From: Methylocystis iwaonis
GTDB lineage: Bacteria; Pseudomonadota; Alphaproteobacteria; Rhizobiales; Beijerinckiaceae
Direction: 5' to 3'
Length of the DNA: 64,000 nt
Assembly: GCF_027925385.1 (NCBI RefSeq)
Contig: NZ_AP027142.1
Location: forward strand, 1,160,001-1,224,000
The first letter of the stretch is position 1; each line of letters opens with the position of its first letter. The position numbers were made by a program, and so were the translations under genes. Under the pieces are notes generated by a model that was given only the letters and a program-made list of their open reading frames with translations, was not told the origin of the DNA and ran no database searches. Positions 48,021-58,101 of the stretch are shown in pieces.

Positions 48021-48740
48021 TCAGTTGCCGAAGCGATAGCTGACGCCCGCGGTGATGGCGCCCGAGCCCGCCTGATGCGCCGTCTTCAACCCCCAAGCGA
48101 CAGGCGTCGTCTCGCGCGGCGTTCCAAGGCCGGTGACGCGATATTCGATCCGCCCGCTCCAGCGGTCGGAAATCGCATATTCCGCGCCGACTCCGACCGT
48201 GGGCGACCCCAGCACAGAATTCTTATTTGCCCTCAGGCCGAAAACCGATCTGTACTCGTGGCGCACGTCGGCGACATTGAGACCGCCTGTCGCATAGACC
48301 AGCAGCCGATCGAAGGCGACGACGCCGACGCGCCCGCGGAGCGAGCCGGAAACGCCGAGCACATTGCGCACCGAGTATTGCCCGAGCGGATCGTAGACAT
48401 CATTGACCGCCCGCGCGCCCGTCACATCGGCGACGAGACCGCCGACAAAGGAGCCGAAGCGCCAATCGTAACCGACATGCGCGCCGCCCTGGAAGCTCCC
48501 GCCATGCCCGGTCTTGCTCGTGAACAGCAAAGCGTTGTTCACGGCTAGATAATCCCGCGAACGATCGGCAAAGCCGAGGAAGCCCCCCTGCACGCCGGCG
48601 TAAAGCCCCTGGAACAAGAGCGCCGGAGGCGGCGGAGGCGGAACGAAGGGCGGGGCTGCTTTGCGATACGGCAGATCGGCGGCGGCGGCGGCCGCACTGG
48701 CGGCGCCGAGCGCCAGAATAGCGGGAACCAAGCGTTTCAT
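48021..48740 (-). CDS. Outer-membrane beta-barrel protein (Omp25/31-like)
   Basis: A 239-residue protein with a signal peptide (about 1-21), a proline-rich linker (PPFVPPPPPPAL) and eight beta-strand-like segments starting GLYAGVQGGFLG, ending GVSYRFGN. This is the pattern of small rhizobial outer-membrane proteins such as Omp25/Omp31. A terminal aromatic two residues before the end fits barrel assembly. Role: outer-membrane structure; anything specific is unknown. Confidence 0.85.
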   Translation of the reverse strand: MKRLVPAILALGAASAAAAAADLPYRKAAPPFVPPPPPPALLFQGLYAGVQGGFLGFADRSRDYLAVNNALLFTSKTGHGGSFQGGAHVGYDWRFGSFVGGLVADVTGARAVNDVYDPLGQYSVRNVLGVSGSLRGRVGVVAFDRLLVYATGGLNVADVRHEYRSVFGLRANKNSVLGSPTVGVGAEYAISDRWSGRIEYRVTGLGTPRETTPVAWGLKTAHQAGSGAITAGVSYRFGN

Positions 48741-48875
48741 TGAGAGATCTCCAGTTTGAAGACAAAGAGGCTGTGTCCGCCGGAGCGAGGGCTCCGGCGT
48801 TGGGGAAGGCGATTGTCCTTTCGGTTGGCTCAGCGCGTTGTCATCGCGGGGGCGCGCGGATCGGCTTTCGCGTCG

Positions 48876-49505
48876 TCATCGGGAGGCGCGTTGGGCGTGC
48901 TTGTCGCAGAGCGGCGCGCCTTCTTCGAATTTGCGCAGATCCTCGGGCGTCTTTAGCAGAGCGCGCACATCGTAATTTTCGAGAAGCGGCAGCCAGCCGA
49001 TCTCGTCGTCGGGGTGAATAAAGACGTCGATGGGAATGGCGCCGTCAGGCACATTCGCCTTGCGGCAGGCGAGCCCGCGGTCGACCTTGACGCCGTTATG
49101 ACCGTGGCGCCCCTCGGCCTTCAACTTGCGCGCTTCCGCCTGCAACGCCTGCGCCGTCGCGAGATCGCGCGGCGCGATCTCATAGACGTCGAGCGGGCCG
49201 GTCTTCTGCGAGAGATTGGCGATGTCTTCCGCGTCTTTGGCATAGGCGGCGCGATGCAGGTGAATCTCGACGTTGCGCTCGCCGTCCTTTTCGCCCTCGG
49301 ACGCGAGCGTCGTCACGAGAACCGTCTTGTCCGGCGTCGGAGCCGCCCATTCCGGCGTTCGCAAAGCGAAGCGCAACTTCGTCAGATCGGCCGTCCCCAT
49401 ATCGAAGGCGCGGAGCTTCCATTGGGTGGCGATGGGGACGTCCCAGCTACACCCCGAGAGCAAAGCGGCGGAAAAGGCGATGAAAATCAAACCTATGAGT
49501 CGCAT
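48876..49505 (-). CDS. Lipoprotein of unknown function
   Basis: A 209-residue protein with a lipobox LLSGC (Cys about 18) after a hydrophobic signal. The rest contains TVLVTTLASEGEKDGERNVEIHLHR-type beta sequence and a C-terminal half with IPIDVFIHPDDEIGWLPLL. I recognise no family. GGAGG is 12 bases before the ATG at 49505; the ATG at 49517 touches it directly and is less likely. Confidence 0.7.
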   Translation of the reverse strand: MRLIGLIFIAFSAALLSGCSWDVPIATQWKLRAFDMGTADLTKLRFALRTPEWAAPTPDKTVLVTTLASEGEKDGERNVEIHLHRAAYAKDAEDIANLSQKTGPLDVYEIAPRDLATAQALQAEARKLKAEGRHGHNGVKVDRGLACRKANVPDGAIPIDVFIHPDDEIGWLPLLENYDVRALLKTPEDLRKFEEGAPLCDKHAQRASR

Positions 49506-49746
49506 GATAACAATCATCCTCCACGATCATTTTTTAATGTATTGCATTAAATTTTTTATGCGTCAATATTGGCGCGCGGAGAAAGCTTGCCCGCGTGGCG
49601 GCGGGCATGCTCTTTCGCCGCGTCGCGAGTTTTCGGCGCGTCACTTTGTCCGATGCGAGATCCGCTTTATCGGCTCGGCGTCAATCCGCCACGCGTCATG
49701 AATTTCAAAAATCGGCCCGCCGCGCCGCGGCCATGGAGAAAAAACA

Positions 49747-50322
49747 ATGACCGATACGATCGCCCTTATTTCGCCGGCCAATCCGCGGCTCTCGACCTTG
49801 CGCGCCAAGATCGGCTGGCTTTGCCAGACCATCCGGCTGCTCGCCATGAGCTACGCGCTGCTCCTGCTATGGGTTTTTTGCGACGCATGGGCGACGCGCG
49901 CCCCCTATGAAACAAGAGCGATGGAGCTCTTCAAACTCGACGTTTCCGCTGCGTCTGCAACGCAATGGAACGCCGTGTTGGCGATGAGCCTTGCATTGTG
50001 GCTATGCGTCGCCGCCCTCACCTTCTCCATCTGGCGGCTTTTTTCGATCTATCTTGCGGGCGAAGTGTTTTCTCTTGAAGCCGCCGTTTGGCTGCGACGG
50101 ATCGGGATTGCGGGACTGGTGGCGATCGTCGCCGATTTCGTCGAGCGTTCGGCCGTCATCTATACGCTGGCGATGCATCTGCCGGCGTCGGCGAAGACCA
50201 AACATATCTTCATTGGATCGGAAGACATCGTCCACATCATCCTGGTCCTGATGCTTCTCGCCCTCGCCCATATCCAGAAAACCGCGGCCGACATCGCCGA
50301 CGAAAACGCGCAGATCGTCTGA
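49747..50322 (+). CDS. DUF2975 membrane protein
   Basis: A 191-residue protein with four hydrophobic segments (about 30-46, 75-100, 118-132, 160-178) and the family ending ADIADENAQIV. DUF2975 proteins are regularly paired with a small HTH regulator, as here, with an ATGA overlap. They are thought to be membrane partners of the regulator, but the signal is unknown. Confidence 0.88.
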   Translation: MTDTIALISPANPRLSTLRAKIGWLCQTIRLLAMSYALLLLWVFCDAWATRAPYETRAMELFKLDVSAASATQWNAVLAMSLALWLCVAALTFSIWRLFSIYLAGEVFSLEAAVWLRRIGIAGLVAIVADFVERSAVIYTLAMHLPASAKTKHIFIGSEDIVHIILVLMLLALAHIQKTAADIADENAQIV

Positions 50323-50543
50323 TGGCCATCATCGTCAATCTCGACGTCATGCTCGCCAAGCGTAAGATGCGCTCGCGCGATCTCGCGCAGTTGATCGGCA
50401 TCGCCGAGCAGAATGTGAGCCTGCTGAAATCCGGCAAGGTGAAGGGCGTGCGTTTCGATACGCTGGAGAAAATCTGCGAGGCGCTCGCGTGCCAACCGGG
50501 AGACATACTCGAATATCGCCCGGACGAGCCCCCGAAGGATTGA
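50322..50543 (+). CDS. Small XRE/YozG-type HTH regulator
   Basis: A 73-residue DNA-binding protein starting MAIIVNLDVMLAKRKM. The helix-turn-helix covers about residues 18-60 (RDLAQLIGIAEQNVSLLKSG then TLEKICEALACQPGDIL). It is coupled to the DUF2975 gene by overlap. Likely controls its own operon. Confidence 0.9.
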   Translation: MAIIVNLDVMLAKRKMRSRDLAQLIGIAEQNVSLLKSGKVKGVRFDTLEKICEALACQPGDILEYRPDEPPKD

Positions 50544-50552
50544 CGCCGCTCC

Positions 50553-50632
50553 GTCATTGCGAGGAGCGCAGCGACGAAGCAATCCAGAGCCACGCGGCGG
50601 CCCTGGATTGCTTCGCTTCGCTCGCAATGACG
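50553..50632. repeat. Palindromic repeat (family C) between the HTH gene and copD
   Basis: GTCATTGCGAGGAGCGCAGCG and its inverse CGCTTCGCTCGCAATGAC, as at 30190-30271, again between convergent genes. Confidence 0.85.
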
Positions 50633-50667
50633 GCAGTATGCAAGGCCGCGGCCTCCCCCGCCGCCGC

Positions 50668-52296
50668 TCAGGCCTCCCGGTAAAACACCAGCATCAACCC
50701 GGCGAGGATAAAGCCGATCGGCCACACAAAGCCCGCCATCCGCTTCGCCCCGCCATCGAGCCGCAACTCCAGCCAGCGCGACCACCCGGCCGCAACGCCG
50801 ACGAGCGCCAGCGGCGTATGGGTGATTTCGATCAGCGTCTCTTCCTTGAGATTGGCGAGCGCGTGGGAGTGGGTGAGGAGAAAAGCCGCCGCCGTCGCCG
50901 TGCTGACCGGGAAGACATAAGGAGCCCACCAGGCCTTGATACGGCCTTGCCGCACCTGCCATTCGAACAGGCCGAAGATCACAATCAGCAGCGTCAGCAG
51001 GCGGTGCTGGGCGATTTCGGGATCGCGCAGGCTCTCGATGAGCCCCAGGCGCCCGAGCGGCCAGACCATCTCGTCCGCGCGTAGGAACAAAAAGCAAGCG
51101 AGGCCCAGGAAAACGAGCGGCCAATGCCGCATGACCGGGGCGAGACGGCGGCTCACGCGCTCCAGAAGCGCCATCACGCCCATGGCGATAACGAAAAGCC
51201 CCGCCCAATGGTGATTATATTCCGACCAGGCAATATCGGCCGGCGAGCGCGGCGGCTGGGCGCCAGGCGGCAGATTCTTCAAGGCTTCGGGCGGCAGAGC
51301 GGCCGACAGCGCCTCGAAGTCGGGACTGTCCAGCCGCACCGGCAGGCGCGGCTCGAGGCGGTCGACGACTTCAGCGAAGCTCGCCCGATCGTTCGGCAGG
51401 TCGCGCGCCGGCGGCAGCGAGGCGAGCGAAGCGGCGCAGAACAGCACGGTGAGGCCGACGCCGATCTCCGTCTCGGCGAATCGCCGTGTGCGCAGCAGCG
51501 GGCCGGCCGGCTCCTGTTTCAGCTTGCGCACGGCCAGGAAGTTCAATCCGCCGAGGAGGAGCAGGCCCAAAAGCAGCACGATCTTGGCGCTGAGCATGAC
51601 TCCATAGGAGGTGCCATACATGGCGGGCGCCGCGCCCACATAAAACGCCGCCATCAGCGCGCCGCCTGCGAGCAGCGCCGCCACCGCGCCCACGGACATG
51701 GCCGAAAAGCGCGCCGCGACGCGCGCGCGGGCCGTCGGGTCGGCGACATCGGTCAGCGCCATCAGAAAATAGGGAATGCCGCCGATCCACACCGCGGCGC
51801 CGGCCATGTGCAGGAATTCGGCGCAAGCGAGGACCACCGCCCCCTCGAACTGGCTCGCGGCATGGGTCGAACCCGCCTGGACCCCGATGAGCAGCGCGGC
51901 GAGCACGGGCGCCGACTGACGAAGCGCGACGCCGCCGCGCTGCGCGCGCCGGGCGGAGACGGCGACGACAGCGGCGATGACGCCCGCAACGAGATCGACA
52001 GCGACGGCGCGCGCGCCGGCGGCCTCTTGCGCGGGAATCTCGAGCGTGCCGACCAACATGACAGTGAGCGAGGCGGCGGCGAGCCATTCGGCGGCGGCGA
52101 GCCCGCTGGCGGAGACGAAAATCAGCCGCAACGCCCGCCGTTCCAGCGCCGCGCCCGCGCCCGCGAGCTTCGGGGCCAGCGGCCAGACGAGCAGCATCAG
52201 AAAGGCAAGCCCGCCGACCGCGACCGACTGCGCGGCCAGGATGACGCCGCGCAGCACGACGCTCAGAAAGCCATAGATCTCGATGAAGAGCTGCAT
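50668..52296 (-). CDS. copD: CopD-family copper membrane protein
   Basis: A 542-residue membrane protein with about a dozen hydrophobic helices. The CopD core is in the first 290 residues, with AEFLHMAGAAVWIGGIPYF (histidine for copper) and YGVMLSAKIVLLLGLL. The C-terminal half is a second set of helices not found in the short form, with histidines in SEYNHHWAGLF and LTHSHALANL. It lies one base after copC. CopCD are thought to bring copper through the inner membrane, useful for copper enzymes. Confidence 0.88.
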   Translation of the reverse strand: MQLFIEIYGFLSVVLRGVILAAQSVAVGGLAFLMLLVWPLAPKLAGAGAALERRALRLIFVSASGLAAAEWLAAASLTVMLVGTLEIPAQEAAGARAVAVDLVAGVIAAVVAVSARRAQRGGVALRQSAPVLAALLIGVQAGSTHAASQFEGAVVLACAEFLHMAGAAVWIGGIPYFLMALTDVADPTARARVAARFSAMSVGAVAALLAGGALMAAFYVGAAPAMYGTSYGVMLSAKIVLLLGLLLLGGLNFLAVRKLKQEPAGPLLRTRRFAETEIGVGLTVLFCAASLASLPPARDLPNDRASFAEVVDRLEPRLPVRLDSPDFEALSAALPPEALKNLPPGAQPPRSPADIAWSEYNHHWAGLFVIAMGVMALLERVSRRLAPVMRHWPLVFLGLACFLFLRADEMVWPLGRLGLIESLRDPEIAQHRLLTLLIVIFGLFEWQVRQGRIKAWWAPYVFPVSTATAAAFLLTHSHALANLKEETLIEITHTPLALVGVAAGWSRWLELRLDGGAKRMAGFVWPIGFILAGLMLVFYREA

Positions 52297-52297
52297 G

Positions 52298-52654
52298 TCA
52301 GCGGCTCACGGCGAAGGGAATGTCGCCTTGCGTGATATGCCCGTCGAGGCTCAACGCCTGCCAATGGAGGCGATAGGCGCCCGGCTCGAGTCCCGTCGCC
52401 TTGGCGTTCAGCGTGTCGGCGGACGCCGCATCGAGAATGGGGAGCGCGACAGCCTCGCCGCCGATCTTGAAAAGCTTCATATGCGAGCGCGCTGCGTCGA
52501 TCCGGCTATTGAAGCGGATCTCGATCGCGAGCTCCTCGCTTCTGACCGTCTGGTCGGCGCGCGGCGTCGAGGAGAGCACAATGGCGTGGGCCAGGGCCGT
52601 CTCGCTCGCGCCGAGCATGAAAGCCAGGGCGCATATTAATCCAAGATATCTCAT
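52298..52654 (-). CDS. copC: Periplasmic copper-binding protein CopC
   Basis: A 118-residue CopC with a signal peptide (about 1-22, ALA-H). The mature protein starts with the copper-binding His (HAIVLSSTP), and the C-terminal SLDGHITQGDIPF gives the Asp and His of the same Cu(II) site. No Met-rich Cu(I) site is seen, so it is the Cu(II)-only form. It is co-transcribed with copD. Confidence 0.92.
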   Translation of the reverse strand: MRYLGLICALAFMLGASETALAHAIVLSSTPRADQTVRSEELAIEIRFNSRIDAARSHMKLFKIGGEAVALPILDAASADTLNAKATGLEPGAYRLHWQALSLDGHITQGDIPFAVSR

Positions 52655-52762
52655 GAGAATCGACCCGTGCGAAACCGCGCCCGGATGGGCTCAAGCCTTG
52701 CCGATTATCCTATTCCGCGAGACCTTAGCAATGGCTGATGGATGGGGTTCTCCTGCCGCACC

Positions 52763-53464
52763 TCACTTCAGAAAGACGTAAATGTCGACGTCGACGCTGG
52801 CGTCGTCGCTTTTGAAATCGGTCAGGTATTCCTCGATGATGAGGTCTTTGGTGTCGAGGCCCTTCTCATCGAGATAGGCGGCGATCGCCTCATAAGTGGC
52901 GTCGATTTCATCATAGGCGCCGCGATGCTGAAATTTGAGCGCTTTGCCGGCGGGAGACGCGCCGATCTCCACGCCCTCGGGGAGCTTCGCCTTGCCTTCC
53001 GGCGCGGCGGCGAGCGGTGCCATGGCCTCGAAGGAAAACCCCGCATCGTCGGTCTTGGTGAAAACGGCGATCGGCCGGCCGTTGGCCGTCAGCCCCGCCT
53101 TGGCGACGGCGCCGCTGAGCTTTTTCAGCGCGTCGGCGAGCGTCTTGGCGGCGTCCTCCCATTTGCCCTGCCCTTTCATCACGACCGCCGGACGCGCATC
53201 CACGTCGATGGTCTCGCTGATGACGGCGGGCGCGAGGTCGGGGGTCGCGGGCTTGGCCGCTTCGGCCTTGTCGTCGGGCTTGGTGGCCTCAGGGGTCGCG
53301 GGCGCCGTCGCGGCGCGCGAGGCGGGCGCCTCGTCTTCATCGGAGCCCGCCGGCAAGAAGCGCCTTTCAGCGAGAATGGCGGCGGACACGACGAGCAGCG
53401 TGAAAATCGCCAGCGCCCGCCAATGGGTGCGCAGGCTGTCGATCAGACCGGGTTCCTCGTCCAT
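52763..53464 (-). CDS. Membrane-anchored GyrI-like (effector-binding) protein
   Basis: A 233-residue protein with one N-terminal helix (about 17-33), an Ala/Pro/Lys-rich linker (about 40-80) and a GyrI/AraC-effector-binding-like domain. The domain has [19 protein letters not shown] (about 91-109), GRPIAVFTK, and [17 protein letters not shown] at the end. No DNA-binding part. The domain may bind a small molecule in the periplasm; the ligand is unknown. Confidence 0.75.
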   Translation of the reverse strand: MDEEPGLIDSLRTHWRALAIFTLLVVSAAILAERRFLPAGSDEDEAPASRAATAPATPEATKPDDKAEAAKPATPDLAPAVISETIDVDARPAVVMKGQGKWEDAAKTLADALKKLSGAVAKAGLTANGRPIAVFTKTDDAGFSFEAMAPLAAAPEGKAKLPEGVEIGASPAGKALKFQHRGAYDEIDATYEAIAAYLDEKGLDTKDLIIEEYLTDFKSDDASVDVDIYVFLK

Positions 53465-53589
53465 CCTCGAAGCGTCCTTTTGGAGATGCGGTCTCTCATG
53501 ACCGCTTCTTGCGCGAAATTACGACGGGCGTCGGGCGGCGCAACTGTGGCGCTAGAGCGGCGCAGTCTCTATATACCGGGCGCGTCCCG

Positions 53590-54459
53590 ATGGAAAAACC
53601 AATGCACCATCCGCTCGAAAATCTTCCGATCCTGCGCATGAACGGCGCCGGCAATGAAATCCTCGTGCTCGATCTGCGCGGGCTGACGCATGTGCTGGCG
53701 CCGCAGGAGGCCCGCGCCATCGCCGCCGCCCCCGGCTTGCGCTTCGACCAGCTCATGGCGCTGCACGACCCGCACGAGCCGGGCGACGACGCCTATATGC
53801 GCATCTACAATATCGACGGCTCGCTGTCGGGGGCCTGCGGCAATGGCACGCGCTGCGTGGCCTATGCGCTGGCGCGGGAAGGCAAGGAGCGGCTCTCGCT
53901 CGCAACCCAGGCCGGCCGCTTGGAGACGCGGCGCGAGGCCGAGACCGTCTTCACCGTCGACATGGGCCGCCCGAGGCTCGACTGGCGCGAGATTCCGCTC
54001 GCGCGTGCGGCCGACACAAGCGCTGTTGCGCTCGATCCGCCGGTCGCGGGCGCGCCGGCGCAATTCTCGGCCGTCAGCATGGGTAATCCCCATGCGATTT
54101 TTTTCGTCGTGGACGCCGCGGCGATTGCGCTCGAAGACCTCGGCGCGCGGCTCGAACATCACCCGCTTTTTCCCGAGCGCGCCAATATCTCCTTCGCGCA
54201 GATCGTCGCGCGCGATGATATTCTCCTGCGCGTCTGGGAGCGCGGCACGGGCGCGACCAAGGCCTGCGGCTCGGCCGCTTGCGCGACTCTGGTCGCATCG
54301 GTGCGCGCCGGTCTCACGGATAGACGCGCGCGCGTGCGGCTGCCCGGCGGCGACCTACATATCGAGTGGCGCGCCGACGATCATGTGATGATGACGGGGC
54401 CCGTCGAATTCGAATTCGAGACGCGCCTGACGTCGACGCTGTTCGAAGGCGCGGCGTGA
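53590..54459 (+). CDS. dapF: Diaminopimelate epimerase
   Basis: A 289-residue DapF converting LL- to meso-diaminopimelate for lysine and cell wall. The two active-site cysteines are in GACGNGTRC (about 79-87) and [10 protein letters not shown] (about 223-232). The ATG at 53590 gives [13 protein letters not shown]; a second ATG is 12 bases on. The stop overlaps the mtaB GTG (GTGA). Confidence 0.95.
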   Translation: MEKPMHHPLENLPILRMNGAGNEILVLDLRGLTHVLAPQEARAIAAAPGLRFDQLMALHDPHEPGDDAYMRIYNIDGSLSGACGNGTRCVAYALAREGKERLSLATQAGRLETRREAETVFTVDMGRPRLDWREIPLARAADTSAVALDPPVAGAPAQFSAVSMGNPHAIFFVVDAAAIALEDLGARLEHHPLFPERANISFAQIVARDDILLRVWERGTGATKACGSAACATLVASVRAGLTDRRARVRLPGGDLHIEWRADDHVMMTGPVEFEFETRLTSTLFEGAA

Positions 54460-55688
54460 GCGCGCGCTCGCCGAATGTCGAGGTTCTCACCTTCGGCTGT
54501 CGGCTGAATATGGTCGACTCCGAAGAGCTTGCGCGCCAGAGCGCGAGCGATACGGTGATCGTCAATACCTGCGCCGTCACCAATGAAGCCACGCGCCAGG
54601 CGCGGCAGGCGATCCGCCGCCTGCATCGCGAGCGCCCAGAGGCGCGCATCGTCGTCGCGGGCTGCGCGGCGCGCATCGATCCGCAGAGCTTCGAGACGAT
54701 GGAAGGCGTTTCGCGGGTCATTGCCGAACAGCCCGAGAATCGCGCGCGCGCGGCGGAAGAAGGCACGCGCGGCTTTCTCGCCGTGCAGAACGGCTGCGAT
54801 CACAGTTGCACTTTCTGCATCATCCCGCTCGGGCGCGGCGCCGCGCGCTCGGCGCCGCCGGACGAGATCATCGCGCAAGCGGGCGCGCTCGTGGACAGCG
54901 GCAAGCAGGAGATCGTGCTCACCGGCGTCGATCTCACGAGCTACGACGCAGATGGGTTGAAGCTCGGCGCACTCGTGCGAAGGCTGCTGCGCGAGCTGCC
55001 GGAGCTTGCGCGTCTACGCCTCTCGTCGATCGACTGCATTGAAGCGGACGACGATCTTTTGGTCGCGATGGGCGAGGAAGAGCGCCTTTGTCCGCATCTG
55101 CATCTTTCCCTACAGGCGGGCGACGATCTGATCCTGAAGCGCATGAAGCGCCGCCATTCGCGCGCCGACGCCATCCGTTTCTGCGACGCGTTGCGCAAGG
55201 CAAGGTCGGACGTCGTCTTCGGCGCCGATTTCATTGCCGGCTTTCCGACGGAAAGCGAAGAGATGTTCGCGCAGACGCTCGCGCTCGCCGAGGAATGCGG
55301 ATTGACGCATCTGCACGTCTTTCCCTTCTCACCGCGCCCCGGCACGCCGGCGGCGCGCATGCCGCAGGTGGCGCGCGAGATCGCGAAGGAACGGGCGGCG
55401 CGCTTGCGCGAGGTCGGAGAAAGCGCGCTTGTGCGTCATCTCGATGCGCAGAAAGGAAAGACGCTGCGTTTCTTGACCGAGCGCGGCGGCGTGGCGCGGG
55501 CGGCGGATTTCACGCTGGCGCGCACGCCCGGCATAGAAGCGGGCCGAATGATCGATGCGCACGTTACCGGGCATGACGGGAAAGCGCTGAGCGCAATAAC
55601 CAATTTTTCAGCGGCGAATTTGGAGCACAACCATGAGCGAGTGGCTGGACAATCTCATCCCGTTGAAGGTCCCGCCCCTCGAGCATGA
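54456..55688 (+). CDS. mtaB: tRNA t6A37 methylthiotransferase MtaB
   Basis: A 410-residue radical-SAM enzyme that adds methylthio to t6A37 in tRNA. The N-terminal cluster cysteines are in [17 protein letters not shown] and VAGCAAR. The radical-SAM motif is CDHSCTFC (about 112-119). A C-terminal TRAM-like region follows. GTG start at the dapF stop. Its last 56 bases overlap the start of the hydrolase gene in another frame. Confidence 0.93.
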   Translation: MSARSPNVEVLTFGCRLNMVDSEELARQSASDTVIVNTCAVTNEATRQARQAIRRLHRERPEARIVVAGCAARIDPQSFETMEGVSRVIAEQPENRARAAEEGTRGFLAVQNGCDHSCTFCIIPLGRGAARSAPPDEIIAQAGALVDSGKQEIVLTGVDLTSYDADGLKLGALVRRLLRELPELARLRLSSIDCIEADDDLLVAMGEEERLCPHLHLSLQAGDDLILKRMKRRHSRADAIRFCDALRKARSDVVFGADFIAGFPTESEEMFAQTLALAEECGLTHLHVFPFSPRPGTPAARMPQVAREIAKERAARLREVGESALVRHLDAQKGKTLRFLTERGGVARAADFTLARTPGIEAGRMIDAHVTGHDGKALSAITNFSAANLEHNHERVAGQSHPVEGPAPRA

Positions 55689-57414
55689 GCAACTCGCGGG
55701 CTGGCGCCCAACGCGAAAGGCGGCCGAGGGCCTCGGGTGCCGCCTGCTCGCCGACCAGCGCATCGAGGTGGAGCCGGGCGTCTCGCTCTCGGCGGACGTC
55801 TATATCCCACGCACGCCCGGCCGCTATCCGGCGATTGTCCAATGCGCCGCCTATACGCGCGAGCTGCACACGGCCGGCGTTCCCACCGGCAGCAATGAGA
55901 TCGGCTGCCCACCCGTCTTCACCGGTCGCGGATATGCGCAAGTGGTCGCCACACGCCGCGGCATGGGGCGCTCCAATGGCGAGGCGGGCGTCTTCCTCAA
56001 CCCTCAAGATGTGGACGATATTGAACGCTGCATCGCCTGGGCCGCTGAGCAGCCCTGGTGCGACGGGCGCGTCGTTATGTTCGGCACGTCTTATTACGGC
56101 ATGACGCAGCCTCTGGTGGCGGTACGCCGGCCGGAGGCGCTGAAGGCCTTCTTCTGCAATGAAATCTGCACGGATTATTTCCGCCACCTGCTGCACTTCG
56201 GCGGCGTCTTCAATCTGTTTTTCTGCAATCTCTGGATGGGCGCCAATTTCACGCCGGCGCTGTTTTCCCTGCGCGTTCCGCCGGTCGTTCGCGCGCTTTT
56301 GAGCCATGTCACGAACTCGCCGTTGAAGCGATTCTGGCAACCGTTTCTGATGAAACGCGCAGACGCCCTCTTTCGCAGCTTCATGGCGAAGACGCCGGCA
56401 AAACCCGTCCGCGAATGGTACGCCAACTGGATGCTCGACGCGAAGTCGCGCGAGACGAGCACGCTTGCGCCCGGCCCCTCGAAGGAGTTGGGCCGGATCG
56501 ACATTCCTTTCGTCGTGGTGCAGAACCTCGGCTACTTCAATTTGCACCAATATGGCGCCTACGACCTTTTCCGGAACGCCGCGACGCCCCGTGACCGCAA
56601 ATGGATGATCCTCGCGCCGCCGCGCTATGAGTTGCCAGTCTACGCCTGGCAAAATGAAGCGCTCGCCTTCTTCGACCATGTGCTCCATGGCGCCGACAAT
56701 GGCTATGCCGGCCAGCCGCCGGTGCGCTACTGGCTGGAAGGAGCGGAGCGTTTCGAAGGCGCTGCGGATTTCCCCGTGCCGGGCGCAGTGGCGCGGCGCT
56801 TTTTTCTCGCCCCCAATGGGCCCGATGCAGCCACCCATCTGCTGACGGAAACCCCGCCAGAAAACGGCGGCGAAAGCCGTTGGGCCGCCGTGCCCCTGGG
56901 CCTACCGTTGCTCGGCGGCTTCGACGAGGTCGCGAACCAGATCCTCACCTTCGAATTGCCGATCGAGCGCGCGACGCGGCTTGCTGGCCCCGTGTCTCTG
57001 CATCTCTCCTTCAGCTCGAATGAAATCGATTCTTACGTCGTCGCCCGAGTGGGGCGCGTCGCGGCGGACGGCGGCTATCACTTGCTTTCGCTGGGCGCCA
57101 TGAGCCCCGCGCGGCGCCTGCGGGATTCCGCGCGCGACACTGCCTGCGAGATCGTGCACAACACTTCGGCGCCCATGCCTCTCGAGCCGGGCGTCCCCGT
57201 CGACCTCGCCTTCAGCCTCACCCCCGGACCTACCGAGCTTCGACCGGGCGATCGGCTGCGGCTGGATCTCGCGAGCCGGCTGGACCTGCTGCGCAGAAAT
57301 GTCAGTAACGGCTATGTGCATTTCGACTTGCCGGGGCCGCCCTATCTGGCGCGCAATACCTTGCACTATGGCGCGGGCAGCTACCTCACCTTGCAAGAAA
57401 CCCCGGCGATCTAG
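55633..57414 (+). CDS. CocE/NonD family hydrolase
   Basis: A 593-residue serine hydrolase of the X-Pro dipeptidyl-peptidase S15/CocE type. SLSADVYIPRTPGRYPAIVQ starts the alpha/beta fold, and the nucleophile is the Ser in FGTSYYG (about 155-161). After a cap domain comes a C-terminal jelly-roll domain (about 400-593) with RLDLASRLDLLRRN. Substrates in the family are esters and peptides; here unknown. It overlaps mtaB by 56 bases. Confidence 0.88.
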   Translation: MSEWLDNLIPLKVPPLEHEQLAGWRPTRKAAEGLGCRLLADQRIEVEPGVSLSADVYIPRTPGRYPAIVQCAAYTRELHTAGVPTGSNEIGCPPVFTGRGYAQVVATRRGMGRSNGEAGVFLNPQDVDDIERCIAWAAEQPWCDGRVVMFGTSYYGMTQPLVAVRRPEALKAFFCNEICTDYFRHLLHFGGVFNLFFCNLWMGANFTPALFSLRVPPVVRALLSHVTNSPLKRFWQPFLMKRADALFRSFMAKTPAKPVREWYANWMLDAKSRETSTLAPGPSKELGRIDIPFVVVQNLGYFNLHQYGAYDLFRNAATPRDRKWMILAPPRYELPVYAWQNEALAFFDHVLHGADNGYAGQPPVRYWLEGAERFEGAADFPVPGAVARRFFLAPNGPDAATHLLTETPPENGGESRWAAVPLGLPLLGGFDEVANQILTFELPIERATRLAGPVSLHLSFSSNEIDSYVVARVGRVAADGGYHLLSLGAMSPARRLRDSARDTACEIVHNTSAPMPLEPGVPVDLAFSLTPGPTELRPGDRLRLDLASRLDLLRRNVSNGYVHFDLPGPPYLARNTLHYGAGSYLTLQETPAI

Positions 57415-57430
57415 GGAAGGCCCCCCAAAA

Positions 57431-57460
57431 CGAAAAAACGGGGCCGCGATTGCGGCCCCG
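57431..57460 (-). terminator. Terminator for the PRC-barrel gene
   Basis: On the minus strand CGGGGCCGC-AATC-GCGGCCCCG (57460-57439) forms a strong stem followed by TTTTTTCG, a classical intrinsic terminator. In the plus direction the stem lacks a T-run, so it serves mainly the minus-strand gene. Confidence 0.8.
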
Positions 57461-57487
57461 CTTCGAGCTTGTGTTTGGGGTTGTTTC

Positions 57488-57907
57488 TTAGAAGCCGGCC
57501 GTCTGGTCCGTCCCGCGCGTCGTCGAGCCGACGCCCGAACTCGGGCCCGCCTCTTCCCAATAGGGTTTCGAGCCGAAATGCTGATGCAGGCGCGACTCCC
57601 AGTCGCGATCCTTCCAGCTTTCCTCGCTGTATTCCGGCGCGCTCTGCAACTGGTCGGCCGTGACGTTGGTCACATAGCCGCCAAGATTGGTGTCGTATTT
57701 GAACGCCTTCCACGGCAGAGGATGCTCGCCTTCGCCAATCCCGAGAAACCCGCCAAAGGTCATGATCGCGTAGCGGATCACGCCGGAAACCTTGTCGATC
57801 ATCAGATGGTCGATCTGGCCAATCTTGTTGCCGGAGGGATCATAGACGGCCGTGCCTTCGACATTTTCGCTCGAAATGAGATTATTGCCCTGTGTCGCCA
57901 TTCCCAT
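57488..57907 (-). CDS. PRC-barrel domain protein
   Basis: A 139-residue protein with a PRC-barrel (about 10-85): LISSENVEGTAVYDPSG, KIGQIDHLMIDK, GVIRYAIMTFGGFLGIGEGEHPLPW. A C-terminal polar tail follows. Such proteins are common, stress-related and of unclear function in Hyphomicrobiales. AGGAGG lies 5 bases before the ATG. Confidence 0.9.
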   Translation of the reverse strand: MGMATQGNNLISSENVEGTAVYDPSGNKIGQIDHLMIDKVSGVIRYAIMTFGGFLGIGEGEHPLPWKAFKYDTNLGGYVTNVTADQLQSAPEYSEESWKDRDWESRLHQHFGSKPYWEEAGPSSGVGSTTRGTDQTAGF

Positions 57908-58101
57908 CGTCGCCTCCTGGAAGCCGTCGAACCCTTTGGTTCGTTGAGCCTTGAGAACAAATTGACGGCGCCAATGTTCCGCTCGTTGTTCAAGAATGCG
58001 TCGTCGCGCGCGGGCTCATCGCGAGCGCCGCGCTATCGCGGGACGGCAAAACAGTTTAAGGCAAGCCGAGCCTGTAACGCGGCGTTAATCAGGACAAGGA
58101 A

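Noticed and set aside
57908..58101. yybP-ykoY manganese riboswitch before the TerC-family gene
   Set aside because: The leader has no recognisable conserved loops of that class.
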